A stretch of DNA of 18,134 nucleotides. Origin: Victivallales bacterium (GTDB lineage Bacteria > Verrucomicrobiota > Lentisphaeria > Oligosphaerales > Oligosphaeraceae). The notes beneath the pieces are model-generated. The model had not been told where the DNA came from. It saw only the letters and a list, made by a program, of their open reading frames with translations, and made no database searches. The stretch is taken from positions 1-18,134 of the forward strand of contig JAGCTA010000147.1 in assembly GCA_017963875.1 (NCBI GenBank), given 5' to 3'. This document shows positions 1 through 7,196 of the stretch, in pieces (the stretch's first letter is position 1; each line of letters begins with the position of its first letter). Both the position numbers and the translations under genes were made by a program.

Positions 1-1554
1 AGCGGCCAATGCGGCGCAGTGCCCTGTGATAGTCGAGCCGATGTTATCGCCTAAAATCAATGGTATTGCCGTGTAGAAATTCAGCAGACCCGCTTCAGCG
101 AGGGCGATGGTGAGTCCGACGGTGGCGGAACTGCTTTGGACGATGACCGTCAGGATAGTTCCGACGACGATGGTGCCGAGGATGGCTGTAATCGGCATAT
201 AGCCGTTTTTCGGTGAACAGTCGAAAAGATTGAAAAACGCCATGAAGCCAGGGAATTCCGCGAGCGCGGACATTTCGCGGCTCATCATCATCATGCCAAA
301 GAACAGGAGTCCAAAACCCAACAGCGTGTTCCCAACGCCTTTCCATTGGCTTTTGACTGACAGCATGAGAATCACGACGCCGATGCAGATGGTCGGAAGC
401 GCCATTCCATCAAGTTTGAATGAAACCATCTGCGCGGTGATGGTGGTACCGATGGCGGCACCGTAGATAATGCCGACAGACTGCATGAGGTTCAACAGTT
501 GCGCATTGACGAAACCTACAACCATGACAGTAGTCGCACCGCTGGATTGGATGAGCGATGTGACGACTATGCCAGCCAGAACCGCTTTGAAACGTGTGCC
601 CGCGAATAATTGAAGCAATGTTTTAAGGCGTTCTCCAGCGATTTGTTGTAAGCCGTTGCTCATCATTGACATGCCAAAAATAAAGATGGCAAGTCCACCG
701 AGCACGCCGATGATGATGCCCCATCGGCTGAGAACAAGTATGGAGATTTTCATGCCGCGGCTGCGGTATTCTGGAGATACGTCAGAATCAGCCATGCCGT
801 TGTCCGTGTATTTATAGCCGTCTCCCATTTCCACCATGAAATTGCAACTTCCAGTGAAGTTTTCTGGGACGGTTATATAGACCTTCACTTCACCTTGATA
901 ATGTGTAAGTGCTTGTGTCTGAGATAATTTTGCGGCTTTTCCGTCAAACTGCTGAAAATACAGCGGAATTCCGACGACTGGCTTGAATTCATCTGTCGGC
1001 GTTTTACGTTCTTTCACCGTAAGAATGACAGGCATGGGCAATTCATTGCCAGCCATGACTTCTTGAAAGCCGTTTTCAATTTTGACACCTGAAACGGCAT
1101 GAACAAGGACAGGTTCCAGATGTGGAAAATCAGGGCATGAAACCTTGAAATACTGATCGCCGAATTCTTCACCTAGAGTGAGTTTGCAGGAGAAAGTTCC
1201 CGCGACATCCGTAACTCCTTCCGATGGTTCGGCGTGTGCCGTCGATTTTGACGTGCGAAGCGGTTCAACGAGGATTCTGACCTTTGAGGCGGGATGTCGT
1301 TGGCCGCTGCCCCAGCCGTATGGGCGTTGGGGGCCTAATACTGCGATTCGCAGGTCTTCGGAGAGTGTTTCGCCTTGGAAACCGCACTGACCTTCACCCG
1401 AAGTGATGATGATTTTGGCCGCTTCCTTTTCCTCTGAATGCCCGCAGCCGAAAATAATGAAAACTGCGAGCAGCGCAATGAGGAATCTGCGCCAGTAGCG
1501 CTTCTTCTGTTCGCCTTGTCTTTGTCTCGTTAGTACACAGAAATTTGGATTCAT
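1..1554 (-). CDS. Na+/phosphate cotransporter family protein (NptA/PF02690-like) with lipoprotein/Ig-like N-terminus, 3' end cut by window
   Basis: This minus-strand frame is open from ATG at 1554 to the window edge (518 residues, C-terminus missing). It carries the two inverted QSS repeats of Na/Pi cotransporters: Q336-S-S-G-A-T-T and Q473-S-S-S-A-T-V. Each is followed by hydrophobic stretches and a glycine/threonine motif (GAAIGTTIT; GDNIGSTIT). The membrane part begins near residue 270. Before it is a hydrophobic signal ending IIFGCG (Cys37, lipobox-like). About 230 residues of predicted exported, beta-rich sequence follow, with a bacterial Ig-like (Big_1-type) pattern around residues 150-240. 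The family imports phosphate with sodium, or acts on related anions. The extracytoplasmic extension is atypical of the short NptA proteins. AAAAGG about 7 nt before the ATG supports the start. It may be co-transcribed with the membrane protein at 1616-2158 (61-bp gap). Confidence 0.85.
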   Translation of the reverse strand, partial: MNPNFCVLTRQRQGEQKKRYWRRFLIALLAVFIIFGCGHSEEKEAAKIIITSGEGQCGFQGETLSEDLRIAVLGPQRPYGWGSGQRHPASKVRILVEPLRTSKSTAHAEPSEGVTDVAGTFSCKLTLGEEFGDQYFKVSCPDFPHLEPVLVHAVSGVKIENGFQEVMAGNELPMPVILTVKERKTPTDEFKPVVGIPLYFQQFDGKAAKLSQTQALTHYQGEVKVYITVPENFTGSCNFMVEMGDGYKYTDNGMADSDVSPEYRSRGMKISILVLSRWGIIIGVLGGLAIFIFGMSMMSNGLQQIAGERLKTLLQLFAGTRFKAVLAGIVVTSLIQSSGATTVMVVGFVNAQLLNLMQSVGIIYGAAIGTTITAQMVSFKLDGMALPTICIGVVILMLSVKSQWKGVGNTLLGFGLLFFGMMMMSREMSALAEFPGFMAFFNLFDCSPKNGYMPITAILGTIVVGTILTVIVQSSSATVGLTIALAEAGLLNFYTAIPLILGDNIGSTITGHCAALAA

Positions 1555-1570
1555 GCTAGCCTTTTGTTTG

Positions 1571-1587
1571 CTACGGCCATGCCGTAG
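1571..1587. other. Perfect 7-bp inverted repeat in the 5' leader of the Na/Pi gene
   Basis: CTACGGC-CAT-GCCGTAG forms a 7-bp stem with a 3-nt loop. It lies in the 61-bp gap between the small membrane protein and the Na/Pi transporter, 17 nt before the transporter ATG. No U-tract follows it in the direction of transcription, so it is not a canonical terminator. It could be an mRNA-stability or processing hairpin, or an operator-like dyad. Function is unknown. Confidence 0.35.
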
Positions 1588-1615
1588 GTGGCAAGGCCAG
1601 TTTTTCTATTGAATT

Positions 1616-2158
1616 CTATAGCCTTGCGAACCATGGCATTATTATAAGGACAATGCCCGCAATTCCAAATGCCAGAAGGCATGTCTTGCGGATGGCAGCC
1701 TTTTGCCGTGCAAGGTCGATAAGGTCACGGTAACGCCATGGCAGACCGATGCCAATCATGCCGATGACGCCTAAAATGAGGCAGATAATGCTGTAGAAGG
1801 CACGTCCAGGGACATCAAAGACGAACGCCCCGTTGATGAGATGGTTTGCCGCCAATGTCAAAAAGCCGCCAAGCACGCGTGCATTGATGTAGTCGAGAAA
1901 GGGATACGAAAGCACGACGGTGACTGGGACAAGCCCCCAGGCGATGGGACGGAATTTTTCCAGGTCACCTTCAAGCATCTGTACGCCATGATATGCTGCC
2001 CATGTGAGGCAAATGGCACCCACCAGAGTCCCAAGCCAACGTGGTTCCCTGGTGAATCTTGCACTTTTGTCATCGTTTGGACGAAGTGCGAGAAAATAGG
2101 CGAGTCCCAGGCAGATAATGCCTGTAAGACACGATATGAATAGGAACAGTATCTTCAT
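1616..2158 (-). CDS. Unknown multi-pass membrane protein (180 aa)
   Basis: I do not recognise the family. The protein is strongly hydrophobic, with about five or six membrane segments near residues 2-24, 41-60, 71-88, 95-112, 119-139 and 157-176. The first hydrophobic segment may act as a signal anchor. Short charged loops separate the helices (for example RPNDDKSARFTREPR at 26-40 and WRYRDLIDLARQKAAIRK at 141-158). No catalytic or metal-binding motif is visible. The ATG at 2158 has no clear Shine-Dalgarno. A 23-codon hydrophobic frame ends only 5 bp before it. The gene lies upstream of the Na/Pi transporter on the same strand with a 61-bp gap, so the two may share a transcript. The reading frame and membrane topology are seen; any link to anion transport is only positional. 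Confidence 0.7.
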   Translation of the reverse strand: MKILFLFISCLTGIICLGLAYFLALRPNDDKSARFTREPRWLGTLVGAICLTWAAYHGVQMLEGDLEKFRPIAWGLVPVTVVLSYPFLDYINARVLGGFLTLAANHLINGAFVFDVPGRAFYSIICLILGVIGMIGIGLPWRYRDLIDLARQKAAIRKTCLLAFGIAGIVLIIMPWFARL

Positions 2159-2277
2159 GAAAATTAAAAACGAAGATGCAGACGGATTGGCAACTCCAGT
2201 AGCCAGAAAAATGTGTCGATGATTGTAATGACCATGGTAATAATATAATGTGTTTAACGATAAAAGCGAATGGAGAG

Positions 2278-2306
2278 ATGTAAAGAGAAAATCATTCTTG
2301 TTTCAA
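2278..2306 (-). promoter_or_regulatory. Possible sigma70-like promoter for the membrane protein gene
   Basis: On the minus strand TTGAAA (2301-2306) is separated by 17 nt from TTACAT (2278-2283). The -10 match is only moderate. The downstream leader of about 115 nt is AT-rich and holds other -10-like boxes such as TATATT, so the true start site could be nearer the gene. Confidence 0.25.
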
Positions 2307-2333
2307 TGCTTTATTCCTCATGAAGATAGGTTC

Positions 2334-2427
2334 GACCTCTTCGAGGTCAGATTCCTGTAGAGGATTGCTTCCCCCAGGTTTCGCTTCGCTCAACCTGGGG
2401 TTACTGATATTTGACCCCTTCGGGGTC
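2334..2427. repeat. Cluster of three perfect hairpins, REP/BIME-like intergenic element
   Basis: Three inverted repeats sit within 94 bp. Hairpin 1 (2334-2348) is GACCTC-TTC-GAGGTC. Hairpin 2 (2372-2400) has a 9-bp stem CCCCAGGTT/AACCTGGGG around an 11-nt loop that itself contains GC-TTC-GC. Hairpin 3 (2413-2427) is GACCCC-TTC-GGGGTC. Hairpins 1 and 3 share the pattern GACCYC-TTC-GRGGTC, so they are variants of one unit flanking a central hairpin. This layout resembles REP/BIME elements moved by REP-associated tyrosine transposases (RAYT), though no transposase is in the window. The element sits just after the stop codon of the GNAT gene and may also limit read-through or protect the mRNA 3' end. 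No U-tract follows any stem on the minus strand. Confidence 0.7.
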
Positions 2428-2454
2428 TTAGCACAGTCGCCTTGACATGAGCAA

Positions 2455-2958
2455 TTACCGACCCTCATAAGGAATAGTGCGTTCTTTCAATTCGTAGAGC
2501 AAGGCGATTTCATCGCAGTGGGATCTTTTGGGGCAGGCCAGGCAATCATAGGTGACTTTTTGGGGGAATATATTGATGTCTGTGATTTCAAATCCCAGGC
2601 GTTGGAAGAGGTTGGGGCGCATTGTGAGCGTGAACACCTTTTCGGAGCCGCGTCTACGTGCGAAATCCAATGCAGCGAGGACCAGTTGTGAGCCGATGCG
2701 CTGTCCGTGCAACAATGGGTTGACGGTCAAGGTACGGATTTCCTGAAGGGCATTGCCGAAATCCCGCAATGCAACAGTGCCTGCGATTTTGTTTTCAGCA
2801 TCGACAGCGAGGAGGAAATTGCCGATATGTTCTCTGATATTGTCAACAGACCGTGCAAGTATCAGCCGTTGTTCGCTAAAAGGGATGAGAAAGTCATGGA
2901 TAGCCTGTGCATCGGCGATGGTTGCATATCGAATGGAAATGTTTGGAGTATTATTCAT
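2455..2958 (-). CDS. GNAT N-acetyltransferase, short-form N-acetylglutamate synthase (ArgA)-like
   Basis: The 167-residue protein has a GNAT fold: an N-terminal R-x-A-x-x-x-D helix start (residues 10-16), the beta4 strand EIRTLTVNP (73-81), and the acetyl-CoA loop HGQRIGS (84-90). A further strand KVFTLTMRPNLFQRLGF follows (107-123). The EIRTLTVNP, VFTLT and F-x-x-x-GF segments match single-domain ArgA-type N-acetylglutamate synthases, which make N-acetylglutamate from glutamate and acetyl-CoA at the start of arginine synthesis. The C-terminus holds C139-x2-C142-x5-C148 followed by DEIALLY, as in many such bacterial proteins. ATG 2958 is chosen by family alignment; its SD is weak. It is the last gene of the Exb-Gld run, 33 bp after the GldG-like stop. 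The substrate is inferred, not proven; a different small-molecule acetyltransferase is possible. Confidence 0.8.
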   Translation of the reverse strand: MNNTPNISIRYATIADAQAIHDFLIPFSEQRLILARSVDNIREHIGNFLLAVDAENKIAGTVALRDFGNALQEIRTLTVNPLLHGQRIGSQLVLAALDFARRRGSEKVFTLTMRPNLFQRLGFEITDINIFPQKVTYDCLACPKRSHCDEIALLYELKERTIPYEGR

Positions 2959-2991
2959 ATCTTTGGAAAAAGAATGACTTAATAGTGGTGG

Positions 2992-5742
2992 TTACTGGGA
3001 AATCATGAAAAGTTCTTTTCTGTTGCGCAGGAATGCCTTGGCAAGTTTTTCGTTGACTTCCATGTAATATTTGCCATAAATGCCGAGAAGATTTTGCGCC
3101 TTGTCAGCATGTTGAACGGAACGTGCATTTGTCAGTTTTGCGACATAGCCCTGTGCGGAACTGCCAAAGGTGTAATCATATTGAATATCATCGTCTCCAA
3201 TGACTTGCAGATTGAACTCTGGCCTGAAGTCATCTGCTTTGTCTGTGACATCCAGCACTTTCAGGAAGAGGAAATTGTCAATGATGTTCTTTATGACAGA
3301 GGCGTTTGGAGCATAGCCTCGCGGGATTTTTCCTTGGATTTCATAGCCTCCAGGACGTCTGTCGAGGCACCATCCCAATTCCTTGAATTCAGAGACGCGG
3401 ACGATGCGCTTTGTCAGGCTGCCAAATCCAGGAAGGGTCTTTGCCAGCCATGCCGCAGTCGGCTGGCCGACTTCGGGGAACTGATAGCCCGTGAGCATCG
3501 GCTGACCAAGGTCGTTAAGAAGATATCGCCCTTGATATTCATTGAGATAATTGCGTTTCCAGTTGCCGAATCCGAGAGAGACGGATGTCCCGTCGGCATA
3601 ATGGAAAATGACCTTGCAGACAGTTTCGCCATCCAATGACACGGCGGAGAGGTCCTCGGGAGAAATCTTCAGCAATTCTCCTGTGCAGACGCCGACTGAC
3701 TCCAGCAACTGGCTGAGCATACGGTTGTCAGCGGGGAAGCCCGCCTTGTCAGGCAGGGTCCATCCATCATCATTTCGGACGATTATGACGGCATTTTCCC
3801 TCGATGTCAGTTTGATTTCAGTGATGGCGTCTCGATTGAGTGGTGTGGAAAGCAATCGGAGGTCGCCGCGTACGGCTGTGTTGACATTGTCGAGATCATT
3901 CTTGCCGAGGCGAGTGAACTTGATTGCGAAATAGATGACGGCAATGATTGCAACGGCATAAACTGCGAGGCGGCATGCGCTTTGCCAATTGGATCGGAGC
4001 AGGGTGATGTACATCAGAGCGAAGAGGATGAGCATCAGCAGACCAGGGCCGAGTAGCAGATTCCATAGGATGATTCTCTGGCGGACAGATTCCATGGATT
4101 TGTTTGCCTTGACTTGCAGGCCGCGCAGTTCTGTGTCTGCCGCCATCAGCCTGTCATACATATTTCGTAGTTTTTCGCCCTCGGTGTCGGAGAATGTCCC
4201 GTTGTTGGACGACGCTTCCAGTTTTCTGACTTCCTCTGCCAGCGTATCCCGTTCCTGCTGATAGGAATCGAGCATTTTCTGGTATTCTGTCCGAAGCAAC
4301 TGCTGTTGTTCTTCCAGCCGTGTGAGGCTTCTGTTGACGAATGAACGGTTGCGGAGATTCATCAGGCCGTCGTCGGACATACGGAGGCTGTCCATGAAGT
4401 TGAGGAACAACTGAAGATTGTCGGTCTTACGATTTTTAGTGAAATTGTCATGAAGGCAATCCGCGTCGCAGAAAATGATGACGCGTGTCGGTTTGGATGT
4501 GTGGGTGCTATCATAGGCAGACGGCAGTTTCCCTTCCAGCGATAGTGCCAGGCAGTATTCGACATTGTCGGAGGAATAGTCCTTTTCGAGTTGACTTTGA
4601 TGGCGGAATGCCTGTTGTGACTCAACGAGTTGAGCCGTGGTGCCTGTGGTGAGTAGCGGCGTGGCGCGGACATCAGCGATGTCCTGCCACGTGACAGAAC
4701 CAGCGAGAAAGACTTCGACGTGGCTCAGGTAGGCCGTGAGGTCCTGCTTGCGGGAAATGCAATTCTCTGTGAGAGACAGCCATTCGATGTGGTTTTCAGG
4801 GACGGATTGGCGGTTCAGTACAATCGTTGCCAGCGAACGGTCAAGGACAAGTTTGTTTTCTGAATATGTAATTCCCCAGGCCTTGGGAAGTTCTCCAAGA
4901 TTGGAGGTACTGATGCACCCCTGTGCCTTTTGGCCGCTTGTCAGCATCATGTCCGTCCAGCAGCCTGGGTCAATGAAAGCCATCAGGCGTCCGCCTCTCT
5001 GGATGAAATCATCCAATGCCTTCTGTGTCTGCGAATTAAGTGTCATCGGGTGAATCATAAGCAAGACATCGATATTTTCTGGGACTGCCGTTGTCTGGTC
5101 AGGCATTGGCAACAGTTCATAGTTGCAGTCACGCAGGGCTGTCAAGGCAGTCCATTCTTGCAAATGGTGCTTCTGTTCGGCGTCAATGCCTCCGAAGACG
5201 GGGAGACGGCTCATGACTCCGATGGTGACTGGCTTGTCATCGGAGATTTGCATCAAAGCGCGTGTGATGTCGTATTCCAGGCCATTTTGTGCGCTTGGGT
5301 TCAATTGTCTCAGGCTGATGTCATGATGTCCAAGTCTCCTGAAGCAGATGCCCATGCAGAAGCGTGACGAGGCATCGTCCTTTCTCAGTTCCTCGAAAAG
5401 CATTCCGCTACGCATTGCCTGTTCTTCGGCAGACGAGCCTGGAATTGGGTCGTGGCGTTGAATCAGAAGTTTTCCGTTGGCGTGCTGCTGATATTCATCA
5501 AGAAGTTCGTTGACATAATCGCAGTAACTTTGGAGGCTGGGGGGCATGCCCGAGACGCTTTTGCTGAGGTAGAGATCAATGGTGACAGGGCGAGTCAGTC
5601 CTTCGAGGATACGCCTTGTTTCAGCGGTCAGTGTGAAGCGCTTCTCCGCCGTGGTGTCGAGTCGTGGCCTCCAGAAATGGAAAAGCGCGTTGATGGCGAT
5701 GATGGCCAGCAATGAAAGAAGGATAGCCTTTGTCAGTTTCAT
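2992..5742 (-). CDS. GldG-type ABC auxiliary protein fused to a DUF4340 domain (916 aa)
   Basis: ATG 5742 is used because GGAG precedes it at about 9 nt and the protein then begins with a membrane anchor (residues 6-24). An upstream in-frame extension would overlap the permease gene and is not protein-like. Residues about 28-440 are an ABC_transp_aux/GldG-type extracytoplasmic domain, with strands such as PVTIDLYLSKSV (52-63) and an FIQRGGRLMAFIDPG segment (246-260). Residues about 470-550 form a glutamine/glutamate-rich coiled coil. Two membrane helices follow (about 558-582 and 590-608). Residues about 630-880 match DUF4340, starting LLSTPLNRDAITEIKL. In gliding Bacteroidota GldF/GldG support motility; in non-gliders the role of this exporter is unknown. 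It lies 20 bp after the permease stop and 33 bp before the GNAT gene. The fusion of both domains in one chain is notable. Confidence 0.85.
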   Translation of the reverse strand: MKLTKAILLSLLAIIAINALFHFWRPRLDTTAEKRFTLTAETRRILEGLTRPVTIDLYLSKSVSGMPPSLQSYCDYVNELLDEYQQHANGKLLIQRHDPIPGSSAEEQAMRSGMLFEELRKDDASSRFCMGICFRRLGHHDISLRQLNPSAQNGLEYDITRALMQISDDKPVTIGVMSRLPVFGGIDAEQKHHLQEWTALTALRDCNYELLPMPDQTTAVPENIDVLLMIHPMTLNSQTQKALDDFIQRGGRLMAFIDPGCWTDMMLTSGQKAQGCISTSNLGELPKAWGITYSENKLVLDRSLATIVLNRQSVPENHIEWLSLTENCISRKQDLTAYLSHVEVFLAGSVTWQDIADVRATPLLTTGTTAQLVESQQAFRHQSQLEKDYSSDNVEYCLALSLEGKLPSAYDSTHTSKPTRVIIFCDADCLHDNFTKNRKTDNLQLFLNFMDSLRMSDDGLMNLRNRSFVNRSLTRLEEQQQLLRTEYQKMLDSYQQERDTLAEEVRKLEASSNNGTFSDTEGEKLRNMYDRLMAADTELRGLQVKANKSMESVRQRIILWNLLLGPGLLMLILFALMYITLLRSNWQSACRLAVYAVAIIAVIYFAIKFTRLGKNDLDNVNTAVRGDLRLLSTPLNRDAITEIKLTSRENAVIIVRNDDGWTLPDKAGFPADNRMLSQLLESVGVCTGELLKISPEDLSAVSLDGETVCKVIFHYADGTSVSLGFGNWKRNYLNEYQGRYLLNDLGQPMLTGYQFPEVGQPTAAWLAKTLPGFGSLTKRIVRVSEFKELGWCLDRRPGGYEIQGKIPRGYAPNASVIKNIIDNFLFLKVLDVTDKADDFRPEFNLQVIGDDDIQYDYTFGSSAQGYVAKLTNARSVQHADKAQNLLGIYGKYYMEVNEKLAKAFLRNRKELFMISQ

Positions 5743-5762
5743 GTTTCCTATCTCCTTGCCGC

Positions 5763-6497
5763 CTAGTGTTTTCCCTTTTGAAGGATGATGATTGTCCCCA
5801 TCAGGAAAACGGCCATGATGGATAGGAGATAGACGCAGTCTCCAGCGTCGATGACGCCGCGTTGAAATGTCTCGAACCGTCTGCTGACGCTCAGTCCTGC
5901 AATGACATTCTGCAATGCATTGTCGCCAAGCCATTCGCGGATGAACATCATGGTTGACTGGTGTCCGCCGAGAATGAGAAAGAGGCAGATGACGGCACTT
6001 GAAACATAACTGATAACCTGGTTTGAGGTTACCGCCGACATCAGCGAGCAGATTGACAGCATGGCGCCGCTTAGCAGAATGCTTCCAAGATAGCCGCTGA
6101 GCATGGGGCCGATATCTGGCTTGCCGAGATATAACACTGTTGCAGGAATTGGAAAACTTAGCAGGAGAGCAAGAAAGAGAAAGGAGAGACCCGCGAGGAA
6201 TTTTCCAAGGACTGCCTGCCAGATATGAATGGGAAGCGTCAATAGCAATTCAAAAGTGCGTTGACGGCGTTCCTCGCACCACATCCTCATACCGACCGCT
6301 GGAACGAATGCGGCAAATATAACTGGCAACCAATAGAAATACGCTCGCATGGACGCTTCGTTGAGGATGAAGAAATTTCCCCAGAAGAACGTCGCGCACA
6401 CGGACATCAGAAGAAAAGCAACAAGGAATATCAGGGCGATAGGCGTGAGAAAATACCCCGCGAATTCTTTTTTTGTAATCAAGGCCACGGTGTTCAT
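5763..6497 (-). CDS. ABC-2 type transporter permease, GldF-like
   Basis: The 244-residue protein has about six membrane helices. After the first pair is the hallmark ABC-2 permease segment M70-R-M-W-C-E-E-R-R-Q-R-T-F-E-L-L-L-T-L-P (about 70-89), the EER/ELLLTLP motif of GldF/NosY-type permeases. It probably forms the membrane channel for the ATPase encoded just before it, with the GldG-like protein as the extracytoplasmic partner. Its ATG overlaps the ATPase stop by one base (TGATG), and AGGAGGG lies about 9 nt upstream, so translation is probably coupled. Length is normal for the family. The exported substrate cannot be read from the sequence. Confidence 0.9.
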   Translation of the reverse strand: MNTVALITKKEFAGYFLTPIALIFLVAFLLMSVCATFFWGNFFILNEASMRAYFYWLPVIFAAFVPAVGMRMWCEERRQRTFELLLTLPIHIWQAVLGKFLAGLSFLFLALLLSFPIPATVLYLGKPDIGPMLSGYLGSILLSGAMLSICSLMSAVTSNQVISYVSSAVICLFLILGGHQSTMMFIREWLGDNALQNVIAGLSVSRRFETFQRGVIDAGDCVYLLSIMAVFLMGTIIILQKGKH

Positions 6498-7195
6498 CAG
6501 GCATTGCCCTCCTCGGCAAAATAGTCGTAGAGATGGCCTCTTACAGCGTCTATGGGAGAGTCCAGTTTGATATGACCATGTTCGATGACGATGACGCGGG
6601 TGCAGATGGCTTCGACCTCGTCAAGGATATGCGTGGATACGATGATTGCCTTGGAATGACCCATTTGCTGTATAAGTTTTTGCATGTCATGCTTTTGAGT
6701 TGGGTCAAGCCCATCCGTCGGCTCGTCAAGGATGAGACCGCTTGGGTCGCCGAGCAATGCCTGTGCGAGGCATGTCCGATGGGTATAGCCTTTTGAAAGC
6801 GTGGAGATGCGCTGGCGTTTTACTGGCTCCAGTTTGCAGACATTCAGGACTCGCTGGACCTCATCTGTCAGTTTTGTTCCTCGCTTTCCTTTCAGGCCGC
6901 AGACAAATGTCAGGAAATCTTCGACTTTCATATCTCCATAGACTGGAGCATTTTCAGGAAGATATCCCATAAGTCTTTTTGCCGCAATGGGATTCTCCTG
7001 AATATCGTGTCCGCCGACGGTTATGCTCCCTGCGTCTGGCGTGAGATATCCAGCCATCATGCGCATCGTTGTGGATTTGCCAGCGCCATTGGCTCCAAGA
7101 AAGCCGAGGACTTCGCCTGCATTGACTTCAAACGACATGTCGGCGACAGCACGAATTGAACCGAAACGCTTGCTGACTCCAGTTAGTTTGAACAT
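6497..7195 (-). CDS. ABC transporter ATP-binding protein, GldA/CcmA type
   Basis: The start at 7195 is set by a perfect AGGAGG 7 nt upstream (7203-7208) and by the family start MFKLTGVSKRFG. The longer open frame to 7318 would overlap rsmD. The 232-residue product has Walker A GANGAGKST (34-42), signature LSKGY (133-137), Walker B LILDEP (154-159), and the H-loop STH (His189). LSKGY in place of LSGGQ is usual for ATPases paired with GldF-type permeases, but here it is followed by THRT rather than the common RQRV. The protein powers the permease at 5763-6497 and shares a one-base stop/start overlap with it. It starts 1 bp after the rsmD stop. It is a little short at the C-terminus but all nucleotide-binding motifs are present. 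Confidence 0.93.
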   Translation of the reverse strand: MFKLTGVSKRFGSIRAVADMSFEVNAGEVLGFLGANGAGKSTTMRMMAGYLTPDAGSITVGGHDIQENPIAAKRLMGYLPENAPVYGDMKVEDFLTFVCGLKGKRGTKLTDEVQRVLNVCKLEPVKRQRISTLSKGYTHRTCLAQALLGDPSGLILDEPTDGLDPTQKHDMQKLIQQMGHSKAIIVSTHILDEVEAICTRVIVIEHGHIKLDSPIDAVRGHLYDYFAEEGNA

Positions 7196-7196
7196 T

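Noticed and set aside
2413..2427. Hairpin 3 as the intrinsic terminator of the GNAT gene
   Set aside because: The stem is strong, but in the minus direction it is followed by AAATATCAG, not a U-tract. It fits better as part of the repeat cluster.
3094..3639. 181-codon open frame antisense to the DUF4340 part
   Set aside because: No SD, no domain, and it lies fully within a recognised coding region.
5743..5934. 64-codon in-frame extension upstream of the GldG-like start
   Set aside because: It overlaps the permease coding region in another frame, is Arg/His-rich and unlike any signal sequence, and a good SD precedes ATG 5742.
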